Source: Candidatus Thiomargarita nelsonii (GTDB lineage: Bacteria > Pseudomonadota > Gammaproteobacteria > Beggiatoales > Beggiatoaceae). Taken from it: a stretch of 33,707 nt of DNA. Position 1 is the first letter of the stretch, and every line of letters begins with the position of its first letter. Made by a program: the position numbers and the translations under genes. The DNA is taken from NCBI GenBank assembly GCA_000785145.2, contig JSZA02000072.1, forward strand, positions 1-33,707, written 5' to 3'. This document shows, piece after piece, positions 16,245 through 23,715 of the stretch. The notes under the pieces are model-generated. The model was not told where the DNA came from and did no database searches. It worked only from the letters and a program-made list of their open reading frames with translations.

Positions 16245-16711
16245 ATAATCATGCGACTGTACGTTGCCTTTTAGTGCCTCTTGGTGCGGGGCAAATACTA
16301 ATACCGAGTGCTGTGGTTGCAGAGGTATGCCCTTATAGCGAACCTGAATCTGACAATCAACCTAATTGGATGTTAGGCATTATCAATTGGCGTCATCAAC
16401 GTGTTCCATTACTGTCAATCGAAGAGGCTTTATCGCTACCCGTTGCGAGTTCGGTCAAAAAATATAGCACCGTGATTTTGTATGGTTTGGAATCTACCCA
16501 AACGATGCCATTTTACGCTTTTCTCTCTAGCGAGGTGCCACGCACCCTAACTGTTACTGAGGAAACTTTAAGCAACCCAAATGCTAATGTAGGCACTGGT
16601 GTGGTTTTCAAGGTAAAAGTAGATAAGACTGAAACGGCTTTATTGCCGGATTTGAATTATTTGGAAAATAGGCTCAAAGAGTTTTTAGTGTTTTCGCAAG
16701 CTTCTAAATAA
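16238..16711 (+). CDS. chpC: ChpC-like CheW-domain protein
   Basis: This 157-residue protein overlaps the chpA end by 7 bp, implying translational coupling. It shows a CheW-like fold signature: LLVPLGAGQILIPSAVVAEV, WMLGIINWRHQRVPLLSIEE. Position at the end of the Pil-Chp cluster fits ChpC, a second adaptor linking receptors to ChpA. Confidence 0.82.
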   Translation: MLNNHATVRCLLVPLGAGQILIPSAVVAEVCPYSEPESDNQPNWMLGIINWRHQRVPLLSIEEALSLPVASSVKKYSTVILYGLESTQTMPFYAFLSSEVPRTLTVTEETLSNPNANVGTGVVFKVKVDKTETALLPDLNYLENRLKEFLVFSQASK

Positions 16712-16714
16712 ATT

Positions 16715-18499
16715 ATGAAAAGTATATTAGCACCTCTAAAAGCTTTAAGTTTTCTTGGGCGAGAGCCAGTGACGCTTCCCATTGCGCCGCGTCCCGCCGC
16801 TCCCAATTATCGCGGTTTTCATATCAATGATTGGGAAAAATGTATTGGTTGTGGGACGTGTGCGACTATTTGTGATAATTATGCTATTCGCATGGTGGAT
16901 ATTAAGGATTTGTCCAGTGATCCGATAAAGGGCATTAAACCACGCCGCCCTGCAATTGATTATGGGCGTTGTTGTTGGTGTGCCTTGTGTGTCGATGTTT
17001 GTCCTACCGGTTCGCTGGCACTGTCACGGGAATATGTCCATATCGGGCTTGATTTGAATACGTTTTTTATTCTCCCTGACGAAAAAGGGATGCACGGTTT
17101 GGGCTTTCCTAAAGGTTGGGCAAAATCCAGCGACTCCGATTTGCTCGATTTAAAACGTCAGCCTATCCCAGAATTAACGGCTAAAGAGCGGCAAGATTCA
17201 TTTGTCGAAATTGTCCAAGGTTTTGATGATCAGACGGCATTGTTGGAGGCCTCTCGTTGCATTCAGTGCGGTATGTGCCATGATGCTTGTCCGACTCATA
17301 TGCACGCACCTGAATATATCCGCGCTATCTGGGCAGGCGAACTGGAAGAGGCGGTGCAACAAATTTATCGGACTAATCCTTTAGCCAATGTGTGTGGGCG
17401 CGTTTGTACGCATCGCTGCGAAACGGCTTGTTCAATTGGGGTGCGCGGTAAAGCGATTAGTATTCGTTGGTTAAAACGCTATGCGATGGACAAGGTTTCC
17501 CACGAGCGCATTAAGCAAATTGCCTCAAAAGGGCGCAATACGATTGAAAGTGGCAAAAAGGTTGCCATTGTCGGAGCGGGTCCCGCCGGTTTGACGGCAG
17601 CCTACGATTTAGCGCGTCAAGGTCATGCCGTGACGATTTTTGAGGCGCTTGAGAAACCGGGCGGCATGATGCGTTATGGTATCCCCGAATATCGTCTGCC
17701 TTATGATAAAATTGATGAAGATATTGATGTGATTGAGTCAATGGGGGTTGATATTCGTTGTAATGTCCATATCGGTCATCAGATGGCAAGTTTGGAAAAT
17801 GATTTTGATGCAACGCTGATCGCTATCGGCTTGCATGGGGGACGCTCGACGCGGGTGCCGGGCACCGATCATCCTCACGTCTATTCTGCCATTGATTTGT
17901 TGCGGCGGCTCACTTTAAAAGAAAAAATTGAGGTGAAGAAAAAAATTGTCGTCATAGGCGGTGGCAACGTGGCTTTTGATATTGCCCGTAGCCTCGCACG
18001 TTTGCAGCGCAACCTGTTTGGTGAAGTCAAAGTTGTGATAACCGCCTTGGAAGATCGTGAAAATCTGCTTGCCTCACCCGTTGAAGTTAAAGAGGCTAAT
18101 GAAGAGGAACTTCAACTATTTACTAGCCGAGGTCCGCGTCGTTGTGTGGTCAAAGACGGGACTTTAATGGGTTTAGAAACTGTCCGTTGTATTTCCATCT
18201 TTGATGAACAAGGCCGTTTTCATCCTAAGTATGACGACAGCGATCTTATATTCCATGAGGCGGACATGGTAGTAGAAGCTATCGGTCAAGCTCCGCAGTT
18301 GGACTTTTTAGGCGATGAGTTGACGGAACGCTTGGAATGGGATAAGCGAGGCCGTCCGGTTATCAATCAGGGTGGGTGTACTTCAGAACCTTGGCTCTGG
18401 GCAGCGGGGGATGTGGTAGAAGGACCTGATGTGATTCATGCTATTGCGGCTGGGCATCGCGTGGCGAATAGTATTCATCAGTATTTATCAATCAAGTAG
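16715..18499 (+). CDS. 4Fe-4S ferredoxin fused to GltD-like FAD/NAD(P) oxidoreductase
   Basis: This 594-residue protein carries an N-terminal two-cluster ferredoxin (CIGCGTCATIC; CWCALCVDVCP), then a GltD-type cysteine region (CIQCGMCHDACP, CGRVCTHRCETAC). Next come an FAD-binding motif (VGAGPAGLTAAYDLA), a second dinucleotide site (VVIGGGNVAFDIARS) and a closing FAD motif (AAGDVVEGPDVIHAIAAGH). The architecture resembles electron-bifurcating or NADPH-ferredoxin-type reductases derived from the glutamate synthase small subunit; no large subunit is nearby. It starts 3 bp after chpC and is followed after 10 bp by a ferritin-like gene, suggesting the pair acts together, perhaps in peroxide or metal redox chemistry. 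The substrate is unknown. Confidence 0.85.
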   Translation: MKSILAPLKALSFLGREPVTLPIAPRPAAPNYRGFHINDWEKCIGCGTCATICDNYAIRMVDIKDLSSDPIKGIKPRRPAIDYGRCCWCALCVDVCPTGSLALSREYVHIGLDLNTFFILPDEKGMHGLGFPKGWAKSSDSDLLDLKRQPIPELTAKERQDSFVEIVQGFDDQTALLEASRCIQCGMCHDACPTHMHAPEYIRAIWAGELEEAVQQIYRTNPLANVCGRVCTHRCETACSIGVRGKAISIRWLKRYAMDKVSHERIKQIASKGRNTIESGKKVAIVGAGPAGLTAAYDLARQGHAVTIFEALEKPGGMMRYGIPEYRLPYDKIDEDIDVIESMGVDIRCNVHIGHQMASLENDFDATLIAIGLHGGRSTRVPGTDHPHVYSAIDLLRRLTLKEKIEVKKKIVVIGGGNVAFDIARSLARLQRNLFGEVKVVITALEDRENLLASPVEVKEANEEELQLFTSRGPRRCVVKDGTLMGLETVRCISIFDEQGRFHPKYDDSDLIFHEADMVVEAIGQAPQLDFLGDELTERLEWDKRGRPVINQGGCTSEPWLWAAGDVVEGPDVIHAIAAGHRVANSIHQYLSIK

Positions 18500-18509
18500 G
18501 TAATCTATT

Positions 18510-19004
18510 ATGCAGGAAAAAGGAGAAGATTATAAAAGCCTCAAGGAAATGGTCACGATAGGTGAGATATTAAAAAAGGCTAGTGCTTTTGAGCAGAGTG
18601 CTTTCAATTTTTATAGCACACTCAAAGTCAGCAAACGTTTGCGACCCTTGGTGCAAGATTTGGCGAAGGAGGAACAATCTCATCTGGATTTATTCCAAAC
18701 ATTGAGCAAGCACCCAGATTTGGAAAATCACATAGCCGATTTGGTCAAGGTTCCGGCTAGTGATCACCGTTTTTCTGATTATATACTCTTGCCGAAACAA
18801 GATGATTTCAGGGATGAGCAGGCGATATTGCAATATGCGTTGGGACGGGAACAAGTTGCTATGCAGCAATATGATAGCCTAGCAAAAGAAACGCCACCTG
18901 GTCCTATTCAGGATTTATTCCGTTTTCTTGCTAATGAGGAGTTGGAACATAAAAAAGAATTGGAAAAGTGGTATTATGAAATAGTTCATAGTGGCGGTGT
19001 GTAA
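18510..19004 (+). CDS. Ferritin-like/rubrerythrin-type diiron protein
   Basis: This 164-residue helical protein shows paired E..ExxH patterns of a four-helix diiron site: AFEQSAFNFY, AKEEQSHLDLF, GREQVAMQQY and ANEELEHKKELE. No rubredoxin CxxC domain is present, so it would need an outside electron donor. The flavoprotein encoded 10 bp upstream is the obvious candidate. An internal ATG at 18549 is an alternative start. Rubrerythrin relatives reduce peroxide or act in iron handling; the exact role here is not determined. Confidence 0.8.
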   Translation: MQEKGEDYKSLKEMVTIGEILKKASAFEQSAFNFYSTLKVSKRLRPLVQDLAKEEQSHLDLFQTLSKHPDLENHIADLVKVPASDHRFSDYILLPKQDDFRDEQAILQYALGREQVAMQQYDSLAKETPPGPIQDLFRFLANEELEHKKELEKWYYEIVHSGGV

Positions 19005-19053
19005 TGCGACCACTTCCTCCTACATTTTATTTTTTAGAAGCTTTTTAAACCTG

Positions 19054-19722
19054 ATGATAAATATACAAGCACAATTCGCTCAGTCTTGGAAAAAAAAATT
19101 AAATGCTGAGTTTTACAAAGCCTATTTTCAAAATTTGGCGACTTTTCTTAATGAAGAAATGAGGAACCATACGATTTATCCATCTGACTCTTTTATTTTT
19201 AATGCGTTTGAGAAATGTTCTTTTGAAGATGTAAAAGTTGTCATCATTGGACAAGACCCTTATCATGGTGAGGGGCAAGCCAATGGACTTTGTTTTTCTG
19301 TGAATGAGGGAGTGAAAAGTCCTCCATCCTTGAAAAATATTTTTAAGGAAATTCAAACGGATTTGGGGAAAGAGATACCCTCTTCGGGCAATTTAGAACG
19401 GTGGGCGGAGCAAGGCGTGCTACTACTGAATGCGATTTTGACCGTCAGAGCTGGTCAAGCGGCTTCGCACAGAAATAAGGGCTGGGAACAATTTACTGAT
19501 AGCGTGATTCAGTTAATTTCTGAAGAGAAAGAGCATGTGGTCTTTTTGCTTTGGGGAAATTATGCTCATAAAAAGGGGCAAATTGTTGATGAGAGTAAAC
19601 ATCTGATTTTGAAATCGGCCCATCCTTCGCCGTTTTCAGCCAAACATTTTTTTGGCAATAAGCATTTTAGCCAAGCTAATCAATATCTTCAAGATTGGGG
19701 GCAAACTGAGATTGATTGGTGA
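19054..19722 (+). CDS. ung: Uracil-DNA glycosylase, family 1
   Basis: This 222-residue enzyme removes uracil from DNA. It has the catalytic loop GQDPYHGEGQANGLCFSV, the PPSLKNIFKEI segment, LLLNAILTVRAGQ, and the HPSPFS loop with the second catalytic residue. The frame opens at 18991, but the first 21 residues look non-native and the ATG at 19054 (MINIQAQFAQSWK) fits family length. The wording of the N-terminal part and LCFSVNEGV reminds me of Bacteroidota Ung proteins more than of enterobacterial ones, a hint of transfer that needs a tree. Confidence 0.92.
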   Translation: MINIQAQFAQSWKKKLNAEFYKAYFQNLATFLNEEMRNHTIYPSDSFIFNAFEKCSFEDVKVVIIGQDPYHGEGQANGLCFSVNEGVKSPPSLKNIFKEIQTDLGKEIPSSGNLERWAEQGVLLLNAILTVRAGQAASHRNKGWEQFTDSVIQLISEEKEHVVFLLWGNYAHKKGQIVDESKHLILKSAHPSPFSAKHFFGNKHFSQANQYLQDWGQTEIDW

Positions 19723-19729
19723 AGTAGGG

Positions 19730-20266
19730 GCAATCCCTTTCGTTGTTACTGAGTTTCGGGAATGGAGCTACGCGGATTTCCCGAAACCTAATCCCTGTTT
19801 CGTTGTTTCGGGAATGGAGCTACGCGGATTTCCCGAAACCTAATCCCTGTTTCGTTGTTTCGGGAATGGAGCTACGCGGATTTCCCGAAACCTAATCCCT
19901 GTTTCGTTGTTTCGGGAATGGAGCTACGCGGATTTCCCGAAACCTAATCCCTGTTTCGTTGTTTCGGGAATGGAGCTACGCGGATTTCCCGAAACCTAAT
20001 TCCTGTTTCGTTGTTTCGGGAATGGAGCTACGCGGATTTCCCGAAACCTAATCCCTGTTTCGTTGTTTCGGGAATGGAGCTACGCGGATTTCCCGAAACC
20101 TAATCCCTGTTTCGTTGTTTCGGGAATGGAGCTACGCGGATTTCCCGAAACCTAATTCCTGTTTCGTTGTTTCGGGAATGGAGCTACGCGGATTTCCCGA
20201 AACCTAATCCCTGTTTCGTTGTTTCGGGAATGGAGCTACGCGGATTTCCCGAAACCTAATCCCTGT
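19730..20266. repeat. Tandem array, ten copies of a 52-bp unit
   Basis: Ten nearly identical 52-bp units begin at 19754 and repeat exactly every 52 bases up to the unit starting at 20222; a degenerate partial unit precedes them. Each unit can fold with a tttcgggaa/ttcccgaaa stem around a 15-base loop. The junction word reads aatccctg except in copies five and eight, where it is aattcctg; these are 156 bp apart, pointing to duplication of a three-unit block. There are no unique spacers, so it is not CRISPR. The array fills the convergent gap between ung and galU. Confidence 0.97.
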
Positions 20267-20272
20267 AAAATT

Positions 20273-21169
20273 TCAAAAACAATTTTTTTTACAAACCATT
20301 TGCAAGTGTTTTTTAAAGCCTTCGCGCAAATTGGGATGTTGTAAGGCATAATCAATGGTCGCTTTCAGATAACCCAGTTTACTGCCACAGTCATAACGTA
20401 TGCCATTAAATTGAAAACCTAACACTTGTTCTTCCGCTAACAAGCGGGCAATGGCATCGGTGAGTTGAATTTCGTCGCCGGCACCTTTTTTAATTTTTTC
20501 AAGATGGCTGAAAATCGCTGGTGTGAGCAAATAGCGCCCCACAACGGCCAGTGTGGATGGGGCTTTATCGGGTGTTGGTTTCTCCACAATACTCTTTATT
20601 TTCCACACATTTTCATAAAACTCTTCAGGCTTGATAATACCGTATTTATCCGTTTCGGCTGCTTTAATTTCCTCAATTCCAATTACGCTACAGTGCTGTT
20701 CTTTATAAAGATTGACCATTTGTGATAAACAAGCTTGTTCAAATCCATCAATCAAGTCGTCTGCCAAAATGACGGCAAAGGGTTCATCACCGACAACGGG
20801 TTTGGCACATAGCACGGCATGACCGAGTCCTAATGCTTCAGGTTGACGGATATAAATACACGAGACGCCTTCGGGCACGATATGTTTTACCATTGCGAGC
20901 AAATCATATTTACCGCGCTGCTCTAACTCGTCTTCCAGTTCTTGGTTTTTATCAAAATGGTCTTCGATAGCACGTTTACTGCTACTGGTGACAAAAATCA
21001 GTTGTTCGATACCGGCAGCGATGGCTTCTTCAGCGGCATATTGAATTAAAGGTTTGTCGACAATGGGTAACATTTCTTTGGGACTGGCTTTGGTGGCGGG
21101 TATAAATCGTGTACCTAAGCCGGCAACGGGAAAAACCGCTTTGCGGATGGGTTTTTTGATGTGTTCCAT
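20273..21169 (-). CDS. galU: UTP-glucose-1-phosphate uridylyltransferase
   Basis: This 298-residue enzyme makes UDP-glucose for polysaccharides and envelope glycans. Signature regions are AVFPVAGLGTRFIPATKASP and KEMLPIVDKPLIQYAAEEA (nucleotide binding and catalytic Lys), then ILADDLI, GIIKP and VEKPTPDKAPSTLAVVGRYL. It starts 9 bp after the esterase stop on the same strand, so they are likely one transcript. The stop codon is only a few bases from the 52-bp array. Confidence 0.95.
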   Translation of the reverse strand: MEHIKKPIRKAVFPVAGLGTRFIPATKASPKEMLPIVDKPLIQYAAEEAIAAGIEQLIFVTSSSKRAIEDHFDKNQELEDELEQRGKYDLLAMVKHIVPEGVSCIYIRQPEALGLGHAVLCAKPVVGDEPFAVILADDLIDGFEQACLSQMVNLYKEQHCSVIGIEEIKAAETDKYGIIKPEEFYENVWKIKSIVEKPTPDKAPSTLAVVGRYLLTPAIFSHLEKIKKGAGDEIQLTDAIARLLAEEQVLGFQFNGIRYDCGSKLGYLKATIDYALQHPNLREGFKKHLQMVCKKNCF

Positions 21170-21178
21170 AGAAATTAT

Positions 21179-21856
21179 TTATTTTGAAAAATCAGGGGGG
21201 AGACGCGCACTCAACCAGTGGCTAATATCGACAATTTCTTCGGGGCTCACGTTGTGCTCCATATTATAACTATGCCATTCAACACGATAGCCGAGTTTTT
21301 CCAATTCGGTGCGGCTGCGTTCTCCGTGCCTGAATGAAATGACTTGATCAAATTGTCCGTGCGCCATAAAAATGGGGGTTTGACGATTGGCAGCGTGGTT
21401 TTCCTTTTCCACCGTGTCGGCTAAGGGTAAGTAGCTAGACAGTGCCATAATGCCGGCGAGTGTCTGCGGATATCGCAAGCCTGTCTGCAAGGCAATCACG
21501 CCGCCTTGGGAAAATCCTGCTAAAATAATGCGCTTGGCATCAATACCGCTTTCAATTTCTTGAGCGATGTACTGACAAAGAATTTGTTCTGAGTTTTGTA
21601 TGCCTTGAGCATCTTGCTGAGCGGTTAAGTCCATACCATAAACATCGTACCAACCGGGCATCACCATACCACCGTTAATGGTAATGGGACGTTGTGGGGC
21701 ATGGGGAAAAATAAAGCGGGTGTGGCGGGTGAGATTTTCTGGTAATGCTGGGACAATTGGCTCGAAATCATGTCCATTTGCACCTAATCCGTGCAACCAT
21801 AAGATACTGGCACTGGCTGAGCCAGGCGGCTCAATTATAACTGGATTTGTGTTCAT
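21179..21856 (-). CDS. Alpha/beta-hydrolase, phospholipase/carboxylesterase family
   Basis: This 225-residue protein has the LWLHGLGANGHDF oxyanion region, nucleophile motif GFSQGG, acid-residue region HGQFDQVI and catalytic His in MEHNVSPEE. These identify the small carboxylesterase/acyl-protein thioesterase family. The frame is open far upstream to 21997, but that part is tRNA sequence; the ATG at 21856 (MNTNPVIIEPPG) is the true start. It begins 17 bp after tRNA-Glu, so it may be read from the tRNA promoter. Confidence 0.88.
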   Translation of the reverse strand: MNTNPVIIEPPGSASASILWLHGLGANGHDFEPIVPALPENLTRHTRFIFPHAPQRPITINGGMVMPGWYDVYGMDLTAQQDAQGIQNSEQILCQYIAQEIESGIDAKRIILAGFSQGGVIALQTGLRYPQTLAGIMALSSYLPLADTVEKENHAANRQTPIFMAHGQFDQVISFRHGERSRTELEKLGYRVEWHSYNMEHNVSPEEIVDISHWLSARLPPDFSK

Positions 21857-21873
21857 TGGGTAGGAAAAATTAT

Positions 21874-21947
21874 CGTCCCCAAGGGGATTCGAACCCCTGT
21901 TGTCGCCGTGAAAGGGCGGTGTCCTAGGCCGTCTAGACGATGGGGAC
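21874..21947 (-). tRNA. tRNA-Glu (TTC)
   Basis: On the minus strand the sequence starts GTCCCCATCGTCTAGACGG and has anticodon loop CCTTTCA, T-arm AGGGGTTCGAATCCCCT and acceptor end GGGGAC plus discriminator G. It is 74 nt long, one base longer in the D-loop than the E. coli tRNA. CCA is not encoded. A short T-run follows before the esterase start. Confidence 0.96.
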
Positions 21948-21952
21948 AAAAA

Positions 21953-22028
<76 letters not shown>

Positions 22029-22046
22029 CTTAAAAAGGTGGAGCGC

Positions 22047-22075
22047 ATTATAGGGTGTTATTTGATGCGAGTCAA
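22047..22075 (-). promoter_or_regulatory. Strong sigma70-type promoter for the tRNA-esterase-galU unit
   Basis: On the minus strand, TTGACT (22075-22070) and TATAAT (22052-22047) are separated by exactly 17 bp. A GC-rich GCGC discriminator follows, typical of stringently controlled stable-RNA promoters. The expected transcript start is about 10 bases before the tRNA-Ala 5' end. Confidence 0.88.
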
Positions 22076-22100
22076 GCTTTTTTTTCATTTTTTTTTTTTT

Positions 22101-22122
22101 CCAAAATAAATTTTGGACTCCT
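22101..22122. repeat. Dispersed palindromic repeat (ccaaaat variant)
   Basis: This variant of the window-wide repeat has ccaaaat/attttgg in place of ccaagat/atcttgg. It ends with ggactcct, 8 bases before the start of the outer-membrane protein gene, and produces a false upstream extension of that frame. Confidence 0.8.
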
Positions 22123-22129
22123 AAACTGT

Positions 22130-23323
22130 ATGTTAAAACAATTAATTTTTTTTTCGATAATACTTTGTTTGAGTTTCAATGCCCAAGGTGGCGAATGGTC
22201 AGGTTATATCGCAAGCGAGTTGCGCTATTTTCCACAATCTCCCCTTTCCATTGATCAATATGAAAATGTTAATATCGCTTTATCGGCACAGCCTGAATAC
22301 CATCATGAATGGGATAATGGTGATCAATATTTTAGATTTGTCCCCTTTGTGCGCCTTGATCAGCATGACTCGGAGCGCAGCCATTTTGATATTCGTGAAT
22401 TGACTTGGCTCAAGGCAGCAAAAAATTGGGAATTGCGGTTGGGTATTCGCAAACTTTTTTGGGGTGTCACTGAGTCTCAGCATTTGGTGGATATTATTAA
22501 TCAAACTGATTTGGTCGATCATCCTGATACTGAGGAAAAATTGGGTCAGCCTATGATCAATTTGGCCTTGTTTCGTGATTGGGGGACGGTGAATTTTTTT
22601 ATATTGCCCGGATTTCGTGAAAGGACTTTTCCGGGACGTAAAGGGCGTTTGTTTGGCGGTGGCATTCCGATTGATATGGAGCAAAGTCGCTATGAATCTG
22701 GGGCAAAAGAAAAACATGTCGATTGGGCAGTGCGTTGGCAACAGATGTTAGGTAATTGGGATATTGGTCTCTCTCACTTTTCTGGCACCAGTCGTGCGCC
22801 TCGTTTGCTCCCAGGGACGGATGAGAGAGGTAGATTTGTTTTAATACCTTATTATGAGCAAATTGAGCAAACGGGTCTTGATTTACAGCTCACCAGAGAG
22901 GATATGTTGTGGAAACTGGAAATGATTTCTCGCAATGATCAAGATGGACGCTTTACAGCATTGACGGGGGGGTTTGAATATACTTTTGTAGGCGTTTTCG
23001 ATACGGACGCCTCACTCGGTGTGTTGACGGAATATCAGTTTGATGATCGGCATGATAATGCCATGACTCCTTTTGAAGATGACTTGATGCTCGGTATGCG
23101 TTTAGCCCTTAATGATGCCCAAAGCACGGAATTGTTAGCCGGGGCTGTTTTTGATCTCGATAGCAGTGCTCGTTCCTATCTTGTTGAGGCGAGTCGTCGT
23201 TTGGGTGATAGTTGGAAATTGAGTTTAGATGTTTATATTTATTCTGATATACCGATTGATGATCTGGCTTATGGTTTTCGCCATGAGGATTTTGTGCAGT
23301 TAGAGTTGGCATGGTATTTTTAA
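22130..23323 (+). CDS. Outer-membrane beta-barrel protein candidate
   Basis: I do not recognise the family. The 397-residue product has a signal peptide (MLKQLIFFSIILCLSFNAQG), then alternating aromatic strands (YFRFVPFVRLDQHD, WELRLGIRKLFWG, WDIGLSHFSG, WKLEMISRND, WKLSLDVYIYSD) and a terminal Phe (LELAWYF), as expected for a barrel inserted by BamA. The frame opens at 22055, but that part is a T-rich repeat; 22130 gives the signal peptide. No transport partner is nearby, so the cargo is unknown. Confidence 0.72.
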   Translation: MLKQLIFFSIILCLSFNAQGGEWSGYIASELRYFPQSPLSIDQYENVNIALSAQPEYHHEWDNGDQYFRFVPFVRLDQHDSERSHFDIRELTWLKAAKNWELRLGIRKLFWGVTESQHLVDIINQTDLVDHPDTEEKLGQPMINLALFRDWGTVNFFILPGFRERTFPGRKGRLFGGGIPIDMEQSRYESGAKEKHVDWAVRWQQMLGNWDIGLSHFSGTSRAPRLLPGTDERGRFVLIPYYEQIEQTGLDLQLTREDMLWKLEMISRNDQDGRFTALTGGFEYTFVGVFDTDASLGVLTEYQFDDRHDNAMTPFEDDLMLGMRLALNDAQSTELLAGAVFDLDSSARSYLVEASRRLGDSWKLSLDVYIYSDIPIDDLAYGFRHEDFVQLELAWYF

Positions 23324-23420
23324 TATGGCCTTTTATCTGTGAAAATATACCACTTATCCGATTAAAACTTGAAAATAAACATAAACCTAGTACACTGTAT
23401 CGATGCTTTTGTCGGGTAAT

Positions 23421-23476
23421 GTAGGGTGCGTCCTACGCACAAATAATCCGACAAAGGTGCGTAGGACGCACCCTAC
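23421..23476. repeat. Inverted repeat gtagggtgcg type
   Basis: Perfect 20-bp arms lie at 23421-23440 and 23457-23476 with a 16-base spacer. A further short pairing tttgtcgg/ccgacaaa joins the left flank to the spacer. It lies in the 392-bp gene-free gap between the barrel protein and the CAP-domain gene. Confidence 0.9.
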
Positions 23477-23505
23477 AACACCCATCAATTTAACATTGAC
23501 AGAGT

Positions 23506-23655
23506 ACTAGTGCAGGATCGCTCCAATTTCGAGGCCATAACAGGGCAACCATAAAGGATTGCCCCTACCCTCTGCAATTGATATTGTAGGGGCAATCCTT
23601 TATGGTTGCCCATTCTTCTGGGATGGCCTCGAAATTGGAGCGATCGTGTACTAGT
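23506..23655. mobile_element. 150-bp MITE-like element with 31-bp terminal inverted repeats
   Basis: Terminal inverted repeats at 23506-23536 and 23625-23655 differ at two positions and begin actagt. Inside is a second inverted repeat (23543-23568 with 23586-23611) that also occurs, slightly diverged, at 29188-29256. No coding capacity is present. The whole element can fold into one long stem. Flanking target duplication is not evident. Confidence 0.75.
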
Positions 23656-23715
23656 CTAAAATTTCGTGCAAGGTACACACTCCTGAAAAAATTTTTATAT
23701 TATAGGATAAAAAAA

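Noticed and set aside
19652..19843. 63-codon frame at the end of ung running into the array
   Set aside because: Made of the last ung codons in another frame plus tandem-repeat sequence.
19730..20266. Possible CRISPR array
   Set aside because: Whole 52-bp units are identical end to end with no unique spacers, and no cas gene is present.
22280..22741. 153-codon minus-strand frame inside the barrel gene
   Set aside because: Antisense of a signal-peptide-bearing gene with consistent barrel features; no promoter or domain seen.
23602..23715. N-terminal extension of the CAP-domain protein
   Set aside because: The extra codons lie in the MITE-like terminal repeat, and a good signal peptide starts at 23716.
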